This document shows positions 8,635 through 15,573 of a stretch of 40,654 nt of DNA, piece after piece (position 1 is the stretch's first letter; each line of letters opens with the position of its first letter). This stretch comes from Methanobacteriota archaeon (GTDB lineage: Archaea; Halobacteriota; Methanosarcinia; Methanosarcinales; Methanosarcinaceae). The stretch lies in the NCBI GenBank assembly GCA_016841625.1, contig JAENYU010000030.1:3552-44205 (forward strand), in the 5' to 3' direction. Below the pieces are notes generated by a model. The model was given only the letters and a program-made list of their open reading frames with translations. It did no database searches and had not been told where the DNA came from. Made by a program: the position numbers and the translations under genes.

Positions 8635-8883
8635 TTACATAAGTTGCAAAGTTTTAAAGACGACAGTCGCAAATAAAGAATATAATAGCGGATAAATTCC
8701 TATATTTACTGAAGTTTCCAGGGTTTTTCCCCATATTTTCGATACAGATAGAATTTGCCTGAAAGAAAGGAGAAAGATCAAACCTATCATCGGCATTAAT
8801 CCGTATTCTGGCAACCCCGAAGAAGTTGTCATTGAAATTGTATCGTATGGAATAACCGCATTTGACACTATACTTGCAAACAT
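8635..8883 (-). CDS. small predicted membrane protein, two hydrophobic segments
   Basis: The 82-residue protein has an N-terminal stretch of about 25 residues, then two hydrophobic segments: GLMPMIGLIFLLSF near 27-40 and NIGIYPLLYSLFATVVF near 60-76. They are separated by a polar loop RQILSVSKIWGKTLETS. The ATG at 8883 is preceded by AGGGGGGAATTATA, giving a plausible ribosome site 7-8 bases away. It stands alone in a gene-poor region between the secreted Asp/Gly-repeat protein and the polysaccharide operon. I do not know the family. The hydrophobic pattern and ribosome site argue for a real gene, and two transmembrane helices with a short cytoplasmic or external loop are predicted by eye. 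Confidence 0.5.
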   Translation of the reverse strand: MFASIVSNAVIPYDTISMTTSSGLPEYGLMPMIGLIFLLSFRQILSVSKIWGKTLETSVNIGIYPLLYSLFATVVFKTLQLM

Positions 8884-9045
8884 TATAATTCCCCCCTGGC
8901 AGTTGCCAAACTCATGTGATTTCTATCAGATCCGACCTGGAATCTGGTGTAAATCCGGATGTTTATAGGAATAAGTAATAAGATTTGCAAAACAATCCTA
9001 TAAATAACTTCCCGCACTTTCCTGTCTGGATAAGGGAACGTTTTT

Positions 9046-9087
9046 GGCAAACAAATGCCACTAAAGTGGCTGTGGAATTTGTTTACC
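9046..9087. other. two-part inverted repeat (possible structured RNA or cruciform)
   Basis: The inner stem GCCAC-TAAA-GTGGC spans 9057-9070. The outer arms AAACAAAT (9049-9056) and ATTTGTTT (9077-9084) pair perfectly, with GG/CC at the base (9046-9047 with 9086-9087). Six unpaired bases (9071-9076) form a one-sided bulge. There is no adjacent T-run on either strand, so a simple terminator is unlikely. Confidence 0.55.
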
Positions 9088-9496
9088 TTCCCATTCGGAT
9101 ATGAAGGAACAGCTGAGGAGATTGGGATTTTTAGTACTAATTCCGGAGTCAGGCTTAATCATATTTTGCTCTACGTAACACTGTGAACATCAAGACTGTA
9201 GTCCTTTATTTTGATGCAGTTTGATACGACTCTATAAAAAAGCCAGCCCCAATAAATAATTCATTCGACTTCCCCACATCCAAATGATTTACAAAATATA
9301 TTGGACATGTAATCTATAAAATTTTTTCTCTTTTTGAACTGTTATGAATCAAAGGGTAAAAGTTTCAAGTTTTCCTAAAAAGTTTCTGAAAATAACCTGC
9401 GTAAATTATGCCGGAAAAAAGTTGCCTGCAATAAGTGCAGGCTCTTGATTCAGGGAAAGGGACGTTTTTAGCTAATCTTTTTCGGACTGCTTTTTA

Positions 9497-9519
9497 CTTC
9501 CTGCCACGTGGGCAGGAAG
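9497..9519 (-). terminator. hairpin downstream of the secreted repeat protein
   Basis: A perfect inverted repeat CTTCCTGCC / GGCAGGAAG with a 5-base loop lies 18 bases beyond the stop of the gene ending at 9538. It can fold in the mRNA of that minus-strand gene. It lacks a following T-run on the minus strand, so it may stabilise a 3' end rather than terminate transcription. Confidence 0.45.
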
Positions 9520-9537
9520 CGCCTCTTTTGCATTCTT

Positions 9538-10803
9538 TCACTCCTTCCGGAGTTTGGAATACCTGGAGAATATGGACCCGCAAAGTGCCAGAAGAAGGGC
9601 GAACATTGAAGCCAGGAAATACAGAATCAACCTGTCAAACTCGCTGTCATCTCCCTCGTTTTTCCGCTCTTCATTAGCCAGGGCTTTTATAGATAAGCCC
9701 GGATTCGAAGCCATCCGGGTTTCCGGCGGGAGTGAAAAAGATTCTGTTGTCTCTTTCTTCCTTATTGGCAGAGTACCACGGTCAGCGCTACTCCTTCTCT
9801 TTAAGGGTTTATCACCGTCATCTGCGTTGTATTCTCCATCATCAATGGATTCGCTCCCCTCGTCTACGGTGCTATCATCACTGGTACCTTCGTTTCCCTC
9901 ATCGTCCCCGGTTTCATCGTTTCCCTCATCATCCCCTGAGTTGTCATCTCCTCCATCGTCCCCTGAGTTGTCATCTCCTCCATCGTTCCCTGAGTTGTCA
10001 TCTCCTCCATCGTCCCCTGAGTTGTCATCTCCTCCATCGTCCCCGGTTTCATCGTCTCCCTCATCATCCCCTGAGTTGTCATCTCCTCCATCGTCTCCAT
10101 TATCAGATCCGCCGTTTTCGGAACCTTCTTTCTCTATATAAAAACTGTTTTTGGATTCCGTGCAGTTGCATCCACAGCACCATGAGTCGCTACAGTTGTT
10201 GAAGATGATATCTTCGCCACAGATAAGGGAAGTCATGCAACTGCTCTCATTGCAGCATGAGATCGAGTTCTCATTGGACTTGCACATGAATGGAAGGATG
10301 TATTCACCGAAGGAGGGAGACTCACTGTTTGTGTCATTCTGGTATACAAATACGTAGTAGTATCCTTCTGGGATGTTTGAAGGCAGATATGCCGTTCCGC
10401 GTGCTATAGGAGAAAGGGAATTGTCAGGATTTCCGTTAAGCTTGAGGACGATATCTTCTCCAAACTGTTCCTGGCTGGAATTATACACTCTTGCCGTGTA
10501 TTCGTATTGTCTTACGTCTTCTTTTCCGTCTCTATCTCCGAGTTTCACGTTAATTTGAATTATCGGGTATTCAACTGATTCTAGGGAAATATAAGGGGGA
10601 GTAAAAACCATATGGTCTACATACGTTGATGAAAACACGGGAACTTCCTTTAATGCCATTCCCATAAGGGGGGGTTCTTCAGCTCCCTTATCCATGTCGT
10701 TCTTACCATCATCTCCGACTGATTTCCAGTTATTTGCGACCACACAATTAGCTGAAGACAGTATCACCAGTAGCACAATGAGTCCAGAAATTATTCTTTT
10801 CAT
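9538..10803 (-). CDS. secreted, membrane-anchored Cys-cluster protein with Asp/Gly repeat stalk
   Basis: This protein of unknown function has 421 residues from the preferred ATG, which has GAGAGGG about 5 bases upstream. A second ATG five codons upstream is less likely because it precedes the signal peptide by MREGY. Layout: signal peptide 1-24 (MKRIISGLIVLLVILSSANC), an extracellular beta-rich domain to about 170, and a cysteine cluster of ten Cys between residues about 174 and 214. Then come an acidic low-complexity stalk of 9-residue GDDGGDDNS units (about 234-325), a basic linker, and a C-terminal membrane helix (about 391-412) followed by RYSKLRKE. It is probably a surface protein anchored by its tail. 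Asp-rich repeats could bind cations (inference). No lipobox or recognised archaeosortase tripartite motif is seen. Confidence 0.78.
   Translation of the reverse strand: MKRIISGLIVLLVILSSANCVVANNWKSVGDDGKNDMDKGAEEPPLMGMALKEVPVFSSTYVDHMVFTPPYISLESVEYPIIQINVKLGDRDGKEDVRQYEYTARVYNSSQEQFGEDIVLKLNGNPDNSLSPIARGTAYLPSNIPEGYYYVFVYQNDTNSESPSFGEYILPFMCKSNENSISCCNESSCMTSLICGEDIIFNNCSDSWCCGCNCTESKNSFYIEKEGSENGGSDNGDDGGDDNSGDDEGDDETGDDGGDDNSGDDGGDDNSGNDGGDDNSGDDGGDDNSGDDEGNDETGDDEGNEGTSDDSTVDEGSESIDDGEYNADDGDKPLKRRSSADRGTLPIRKKETTESFSLPPETRMASNPGLSIKALANEERKNEGDDSEFDRLILYFLASMFALLLALCGSIFSRYSKLRKE
9885..10104 (-). repeat. 27-bp coding minisatellite (GDDGGDDNS units)
   Basis: Tandem units of 27 bp, seen on the plus strand as variations on TCATCTCCTCCATCGTCCCC plus TGAGTTG, encode the acidic stalk of the secreted protein. 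Because 27 is a multiple of three, copy-number change would alter length without breaking the frame. Minor variants (GDDEGDDET, GNDGGDDNS) show the array is not newly amplified. Confidence 0.85.
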
Positions 10804-11454
10804 GTAACCCTCTCTCATTCCTGATATGTTTTCAGAGCCATCCGTTCCGTATGGATTTTCGGATCTCTCCTGTAGACTCTTAATTTTTAGACTGCCCCAG
10901 CTATCCCCCCATATACTTCAAAATTTGTTTTACGGTGTTTTCGGCTATCTCCCCTGCGATCTCTCGTAACTTTTTGGGACTTTAGCCACTTACCTTTTAA
11001 ACACTTACTTTTTCCACATACTTTTCCAAATAGTTGGCCCACCTTAGAATATAGCTCCACGTCGGGAATGTCTCTTCAGTAAGAGTTAAAAATCTTTGAC
11101 TATATATTTTTTCCTATATTGTTAGATGTTCGTGTGTTTTTTTATAATGTAAATCAATAAATTTTAGTTTTTTCCCTTTTTATAATATTTTTCTTAAAAT
11201 TTTCAGCTTTTATTGGAGAAATTTACTTATATATTTTAAGAGAGTTTGATTTGATTTTGAAAAATGATGCGCCGGATGATGTCGTTTTTTGATGTGTACT
11301 ATTTCCTTCCGGGAATTTGTGAAATTATACATAAATTATAAATTAAATTTTAAAAATAGATGTTAATTTTCTTTAAATGTTACCCCACATTTCCGGGATT
11401 TCATTTAATTTTTTGAAGCAACTGAGAGAATTTGCCCTGACTATCAGGGTCATT
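10804..11454. other. AT-rich intergenic region
   Basis: No gene is seen. The stretch from about 11090 to 11380 is extremely AT-rich with long T-runs, probably combining the promoter of the secreted repeat protein on its left with the downstream region of the radical SAM gene on its right. Confidence 0.5.
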
Positions 11455-12531
11455 TCAAAGAGGAATCAATTCGACAACCATCCCATCTTCAAGAGGGTAC
11501 CTTTCGATGACAGAAAGCCTGGCTCTGGCTTTGAATGCCTGCAACTTCTCCTTCATTTCTTCTTTGAGTTCCTCCAGAACCCACCAGGCAATCTCGATGC
11601 TATCTTCTTTTGTTTCAAAAAGTTCTCCGGGGACTTCGAGTTCTTGCAGGACCTTTTCCGCAATTTCCCGGTCCATCCGGGCTTCTCCTTCAATGACCCC
11701 GTACATGAGAGTCCCGTCTTCAGTAACCTCATCGAATTCCCTTGCAGTGTTCTTTGCAATCCTCTGGAGCCTTTTGCGGAGCTGGACGGCATCCTTGTAG
11801 GTTGAAGAGCAGAAATGTGCATTTTTGCAGGTGGAAAGGGCGGTTTTTGCATGATCCAGGGAACCTGCTACGGCGTTGGATGTGTCCGATTCCAGGGAAA
11901 AACCGCGACCCAGGAGGGCTTCGGAGTTATTTTCAGAAAATTCAAGTTCGTTCAGGTTCAGGAAAATCCCTTTTTTCTCCGCAAAAACAGCAACATTTTC
12001 AGCCCCTTCGAGGGCAGGAATCTCAATTCCCGCTAAAATCTCCAGGTCCTTTGCGTTTTGCACAGCTTCGGAGTAGGGGCTTTTCTCCAATTTATCCCAG
12101 ATTGCCTGTGGCGGATGGAAGCGGATCTCGTCCAGGCCCACTTTTGCGAGTTTTTCAAGGGTTTCCCGGTCAGGAGCCTGGGAGGTATAAAGGTGGATAT
12201 GGTGCTCTTTTCCAAAGCTGAATTTAAGAAGGCTGATATAGTGCAGGACCCGATCGATTTTCAGGAGAGGTTCTCCTCCGGTGATTCCTGTCCCTAAAGC
12301 GTCCATGAGCTTTGCTTCTTCCAGTAAGTTGGCATCGCTTTTTACGAGCCTTTCATTTGCGAAGACAACGTCCTTTCCCCGCCTCTCGTCCGAAAGAGGA
12401 CAGTAAAAGCAGCTTTTCGGGCAAAGGCCGGTAACGAAGAGCACCATCTTCGCGCCCTGCTGGCAGAGCTTGCAGCCTTCGGAGAGGTAATTGTAAAAGG
12501 AGCCTGTTTCGTCTTCAGTGAACTTTTCCAT
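11455..12531 (-). CDS. radical SAM protein, pyruvate formate-lyase-activase-related (COG2108 type)
   Basis: The 358-residue protein carries the radical SAM cluster motif CPKSCFYC (C37, C41, C44) and the SAM-binding GGEPL (85-89). An extra N-terminal C20-x2-C23 pair precedes them. A C-terminal region contains CKNAHFCSS and a Lys/Glu-rich helical tail. It matches the archaeal group of uncharacterised radical SAM proteins related to PFL-activating enzymes. The substrate is not known. The additional Cys pairs could hold a structural metal or a second cluster (inference). A TATA-like element at about 12556-12565 lies only some 26-34 bases upstream of the ATG, so the leader is very short. It is divergent from a ferredoxin gene 164 bp away, a possible electron donor. 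Confidence 0.85.
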   Translation of the reverse strand: MEKFTEDETGSFYNYLSEGCKLCQQGAKMVLFVTGLCPKSCFYCPLSDERRGKDVVFANERLVKSDANLLEEAKLMDALGTGITGGEPLLKIDRVLHYISLLKFSFGKEHHIHLYTSQAPDRETLEKLAKVGLDEIRFHPPQAIWDKLEKSPYSEAVQNAKDLEILAGIEIPALEGAENVAVFAEKKGIFLNLNELEFSENNSEALLGRGFSLESDTSNAVAGSLDHAKTALSTCKNAHFCSSTYKDAVQLRKRLQRIAKNTAREFDEVTEDGTLMYGVIEGEARMDREIAEKVLQELEVPGELFETKEDSIEIAWWVLEELKEEMKEKLQAFKARARLSVIERYPLEDGMVVELIPL

Positions 12532-12555
12532 GCCTGAGCCTGCATATTCTTATGT

Positions 12556-12565
12556 TGTATATAAG
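12556..12565 (-). promoter_or_regulatory. TATA box for the radical SAM gene
   Basis: Read on the minus strand the element is CTTATATAC, placed 26-34 bases before the ATG at 12531. At the usual archaeal TATA-to-start distance the transcript would have a leader of only a few bases, which agrees with the lack of a good ribosome site. Confidence 0.5.
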
Positions 12566-12575
12566 GCTTGTTTAT

Positions 12576-12605
12576 GCAACACTGTTTTTTCTGTAGCACT
12601 GTTTT
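12576..12605. promoter_or_regulatory. direct repeat between divergent promoters
   Basis: Two near-identical 13-mers, GCAACACTGTTTT (12576-12588) and GTAGCACTGTTTT (12593-12605), are spaced 17 bp apart between the two divergent TATA elements. The placement suits an operator, but no regulator is identified. Confidence 0.35.
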
Positions 12606-12662
12606 ATCATTCCTCAAAAAAGGGACTGTGGGATATGAGGATTTTGCGGACGGAATCAGAAA

Positions 12663-12674
12663 CTAATATATGCA
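12663..12674 (+). promoter_or_regulatory. TATA box for the ferredoxin gene
   Basis: CTAATATATGC with upstream purines (CAGAAA) lies about 25-30 bases before the ferredoxin ATG, and no Shine-Dalgarno sequence is present. This arrangement predicts a leaderless or nearly leaderless mRNA. Confidence 0.45.
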
Positions 12675-12695
12675 TCAGGCTACAATGCTTCCCTG

Positions 12696-12881
12696 ATGTC
12701 CGAAAAAAATGGTTATGTAGTTGTCTTCGGCTGTAAAAGGTGTGGAAAATGTAAGGACGTCTGCCCTGTGGGTGCCATATACGAGGAAAACGAACTGGCG
12801 AAAATCGACCAGGTAAAATGCACTCGGTGCATGATATGCATTGATGAGTGCACGAACAAATCAATTATTTATATGGAATGA
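12696..12881 (+). CDS. 2[4Fe-4S] ferredoxin
   Basis: This small electron carrier has 61 residues. Two complete cluster motifs are visible: CKRCGKCKDVCP (C13, C16, C19, C23) and CTRCMICIDEC (C42, C45, C48, C52), the classic CxxCxxCxxxC pairs of a clostridial-type ferredoxin. The start is taken at the ATG because a TATA box stands at leaderless distance and no earlier in-frame start fits. It is transcribed away from the radical SAM gene, which needs a one-electron donor. A functional link is inferred only from this layout. It could equally serve other oxidoreductases. Confidence 0.88.
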   Translation: MSEKNGYVVVFGCKRCGKCKDVCPVGAIYEENELAKIDQVKCTRCMICIDECTNKSIIYME

Positions 12882-12905
12882 TGTCAACAATCTGCATTAA
12901 ATGAG

Positions 12906-13664
12906 GTGATTCTCCTGATAAACATCCCGACTCCGGGCAAAGTAATCGACATCACGGTTCCTATCTCTCCTTCTACCAGGGTCTTTCCCGGGGATCCGGA
13001 GCCTTCAATAGAAAGCGTCTGCACTCTCGAAGCAGATGCTTGTGCAGTTTCAAAGCTCTCTTTCGGGAGTCATACAGGCACCCATGTTGATGCCCCTTCT
13101 CACATTCTTAAAGACGGAAAACCGGTTGACAACCTGAAACTCGAAAGTCTGATGGGCAGGGCAGTTATTCTGGACTTTTCTTCAAAAACAGGGGCTCTTT
13201 CTGAAGATATCCTTGAATCCGCTTTTAGGAATGCAAGCAGTCCTGAAGGGATTACGGTCCTCCTCCTGAAGACAAAAAGCCCGGGATTCCAGACAGGACC
13301 CGGGTCGGACCTGAATAATGCCAATTTCCGGAAGGCTGCAGGTTCGGGAAACAGAAATGAAGGGGAAAACGGAGAGTTCGAAGAGTTCGAAGAGTCAGTT
13401 TATCTAGAAGAAAGTGCCGCAGCCTGGATAGTCGATAAGGGGTTTACAACTGTCGGAATAGACAGCTTCTCCGTGGACAGCCTCGCTTCCGAAAAGCTTC
13501 CGGCTCATCACATACTGCTTTCAAACCGCGTAAATATCGTGGAATGCCTGGACCTGAGTCCCGTGAAAGCCGGGAACTACTTTTTCGTCTGCCTGCCCCT
13601 GAAAATTGTGGGGTGTGACGGGGCTCCCGCACGGGCAGTGCTTATTTCCGATTCCGGGCTTTAA
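12906..13664 (+). CDS. cyclase family protein (kynurenine formamidase-like metal hydrolase)
   Basis: The protein belongs to the metal-dependent cyclase/formamidase family. It shows VIDITVPISPSTRVFPGDP at the N-terminus and the signature HTGTHVDAPSHI (residues 56-67) that binds Zn or Mn. A later GIDSFSVDS and a C-terminal LSNRVNIVECLDLSPVKAG are also typical. The physiological substrate in methanogens is unknown. An acidic insertion (NEGENGEFEEFEES) sits near residue 155-168. The start is uncertain: the GTG given here overlaps the ribosome site GAGGTGAT (12903-12910), and ATA at 12918 stands at the normal 7-base spacing. The true protein probably begins at 12915-12918 or lower. It is 24 bp downstream of the ferredoxin and may be co-transcribed. 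Confidence 0.85.
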   Translation: MILLINIPTPGKVIDITVPISPSTRVFPGDPEPSIESVCTLEADACAVSKLSFGSHTGTHVDAPSHILKDGKPVDNLKLESLMGRAVILDFSSKTGALSEDILESAFRNASSPEGITVLLLKTKSPGFQTGPGSDLNNANFRKAAGSGNRNEGENGEFEEFEESVYLEESAAAWIVDKGFTTVGIDSFSVDSLASEKLPAHHILLSNRVNIVECLDLSPVKAGNYFFVCLPLKIVGCDGAPARAVLISDSGL

Positions 13665-13734
13665 TTTTCGGCTGTATTTGTTCTTATATGCCAGAAGTCC
13701 GGAAACTTTGAAAACTTCAAGGCGAGCGGCCTGT

Positions 13735-14334
13735 TCAGAAGTGAGACAGTGTGTACTTCACATTGTTCCTGGAAACCAGCTCAAAAACAAAATCTCCTGA
13801 AACCGGGTATTCGATTACCGCTCCCGTTTCTTCGGGGGACGGGACTGTTTCATTATCTCCCTGGCCCACAACGAACTGCCACTTCCCCTCTTCATCCAGT
13901 GTCCCTCTCAAAAAACGGATTATTTCCCCTTCCAGCAGTACTCTTTGCTTTACCCCGTTTTTGTACTGGTATATGAGGGTATTATTCTCAACGACCCATT
14001 CCGAATCGCTCAGGTTCCCGGAGCAGTCAGGGTCAGGGTCAACCCCAAAACTCAGGTACCTGACCTGGTCCGGGAGGGAAAGAGTAAGAACGCACATGCT
14101 CCCTTCGGGGCCGTATCTGTCTTCAAGGGCCCGGGCATGCCCATTCTGGATCGAGCGGAGGGAAAGGGTTGCGTCTCCTATCTGGGCTTCGATTTCCGCT
14201 TCATCAAGCACCTGGGAGGCATTTTCCCAGGCCTGGGCAATGAGTAGCAGGACTGCGGCAAGGAGTCCCAGATATACTACCAGTTTCAGGGGGATGGTGT
14301 CTGCGGCCCTGGTGTCGGAGAGAAGAGACTTCAT
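13735..14334 (-). CDS. predicted membrane-anchored extracytoplasmic protein
   Basis: The 199-residue protein begins MKSLLSDTRAADTIPLK, followed by one hydrophobic helix, LVVYLGLLAAVLLLIAQAW (about 18-36). The rest is a soluble beta-rich domain that would lie outside the cell. The length and layout, with a short charged N-terminus, one helix and a globular tail, resemble archaeal pilin-like or anchored proteins found in pairs with type IV pilus genes, but no pilus gene is nearby. A start 24 codons upstream exists but adds a positively charged segment with no ribosome site. The internal ATG is preferred because it places the helix at the N-terminus. It is convergent with the cyclase gene. Function is unknown. 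Confidence 0.6.
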   Translation of the reverse strand: MKSLLSDTRAADTIPLKLVVYLGLLAAVLLLIAQAWENASQVLDEAEIEAQIGDATLSLRSIQNGHARALEDRYGPEGSMCVLTLSLPDQVRYLSFGVDPDPDCSGNLSDSEWVVENNTLIYQYKNGVKQRVLLEGEIIRFLRGTLDEEGKWQFVVGQGDNETVPSPEETGAVIEYPVSGDFVFELVSRNNVKYTLSHF

Positions 14335-14516
14335 ATCCAGAAGAATATCCCGGATTTCATAAAAAATTTTAGTTTTCTGGAAACATAAATACGATTTAAC
14401 GGTCAAAAAGTAAAAGGGGTTTAAAGGATAAAGGAAATCTTAAGAGATGTAAGAAAGCTTAAGAGATGTAAGAAATAAATGAAGGCTTAAAATAACCTGA
14501 ATACGGAGGGCTTGGA

Positions 14517-14945
14517 ATAGGCGAGGAATGCGACGAAAACCTGCTTTGTATCCCTTTTTCGGATGAGCAGCTCAAGGACCTCAAGAGTTATGCGTCCCTG
14601 AACGATATGGAAGTTGAAGAATTCTTAAAAAATGTTTGTCTGACATTTTGTCTCCAGCAGATGGAATATTTGCATGGTCAGCGGCCTGAAGCCGGAGGCG
14701 CGTCCGAGTCGGAAGAAAAACCGAAGGCTGAGCCCAGGGAAGCTAAGCTCAAGGATAAGAAGCCAACTTCAAAGGAACTGCTGGACGGACCGCTGGCTCT
14801 TGACCAGCAGTGTATTATGGACCTCTATGAAATCAAGAGGGAGGTCCAGCATGCCTCGAACAACCAGATCATCATGATCGCCCTGAAACTGGGCCTGAAC
14901 CAGCTCAGTGTGGCTCTTGGAATGAGGCAAAAACTCCAGAAATGA
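14517..14945 (+). CDS. ribbon-helix-helix-like small protein, probable AUA start
   Basis: The only canonical start in this frame, ATG 14607, has no ribosome site and would begin in the middle of a fold. The frame stays open upstream to a stop at 14493. A strong GGAGGG (14505-14510) stands six bases before ATA at 14517. From there the product has 142 residues. Residues 9-43 (LLCIPFSDEQLKDLKSYA, then NDMEVEEFLKNVCLTFC) look like the strand-helix-helix of a MetJ/Arc-type DNA-binding domain. Next is a charged linker (about 55-85, EEKPKAEPREAKLKDKK) and a C-terminal helical region ending MRQKLQK. A transcription-regulator role is inferred from the fold only. No partner toxin gene is adjacent. Confidence 0.6.
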   Translation: MGEECDENLLCIPFSDEQLKDLKSYASLNDMEVEEFLKNVCLTFCLQQMEYLHGQRPEAGGASESEEKPKAEPREAKLKDKKPTSKELLDGPLALDQQCIMDLYEIKREVQHASNNQIIMIALKLGLNQLSVALGMRQKLQK

Positions 14946-15018
14946 AAATAAGTCCCGGGAGGTCCGGGTCCCATTCCGGGTCCATAGAAAGAATTTTGGG
15001 GCTGGTGCAGCGGGTTTT

Positions 15019-15573
15019 TCAGGCCTGGCTGTCCAGCCATTCCAGGAACTTATCAATTGCCCGGCGACGGTGGGATACCTTGTTTTTCTCAGCGTCCCCG
15101 AGTTCCCCGAAAGTCTTGCCCTGGTACTCGAAAATCGGGTCGTAGCCGAAACCACCGGTCCCACGTTCTTCGTAAGCGATCTTTCCTTCCACCACTCCGG
15201 GGAATACCAGAGGTTCTTTTCCGGGTTCAGAGTATCCGATTACGGTTTTGAAGTAGGCTGTCCGGTCTACTTCCCCTTCCATTAGCCTGAGAACTTTAGG
15301 GTTCCCGAGATTATCCTCCACATAGCGGGAGTAGGGTCCCGGAAAGCCGTTTAAGGCTTTTATGAAAATTCCCGAGTCGTCTACCATTGCCGGTATGTTC
15401 AGTTTATTTGCGACATGCTGCGCTCCGTAGGCGGCGATAGGTTCCAGTTCATCTTCCTGGAACTCAGGATAGCCGTTTTTATTCTGGATAACTTCGATTC
15501 CCCGGGAAGCGAGGATGTCCCGGACCTCGACAAACTTGCCTTTATTTCCCGTAACAAAGACGATTTTACGCAT
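15019..15573 (-). CDS. rdgB: XTP/dITP pyrophosphatase (Ham1/RdgB family)
   Basis: The enzyme hydrolyses dITP, XTP and other non-canonical purine triphosphates to monophosphates, keeping them out of nucleic acids. From the ATG with GAGGG upstream the protein has 184 residues, normal for the family. Motifs are the N-terminal VTGNKGKFVEVRDIL phosphate-binding loop, VDDSGIFIKALNGFPGPYSRYV, GFGYDPIFEYQGKTFGEL and the C-terminal KNKVSHRRRAIDKF. A start nine codons upstream also exists but lies inside the Kae1-Bud32 gene. The chosen start overlaps that gene by 8 bp, so the two are co-translated. The same pairing is common in archaea. Confidence 0.93.
   Translation of the reverse strand: MRKIVFVTGNKGKFVEVRDILASRGIEVIQNKNGYPEFQEDELEPIAAYGAQHVANKLNIPAMVDDSGIFIKALNGFPGPYSRYVEDNLGNPKVLRLMEGEVDRTAYFKTVIGYSEPGKEPLVFPGVVEGKIAYEERGTGGFGYDPIFEYQGKTFGELGDAEKNKVSHRRRAIDKFLEWLDSQA

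Larger units (their letters stand above)
8884..9537. other. intergenic region with two hairpins
   Basis: No gene is seen. The stretch holds a long imperfect inverted repeat (9046-9087) and a perfect 9-bp stem hairpin (9497-9519), listed separately. A short similar phrase, GGGAACGTTTTTGGC near 9034 and GGGACGTTTTTAGC near 9459, stands near each of them. Confidence 0.55.

Noticed and set aside
9538-9650. PEF/PGF-CTERM archaeosortase signal at the end of the secreted protein
   Set aside because: There is a membrane helix and a basic tail, but no recognisable sorting tripeptide before the helix.
9554-10202. Plus-strand Ser/Pro- and His/Leu/Arg-rich open frames opposite the secreted repeat protein
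   Set aside because: They are shadows created by the 27-bp repeat. The minus-strand frame has signal peptide, Cys cluster and membrane anchor.
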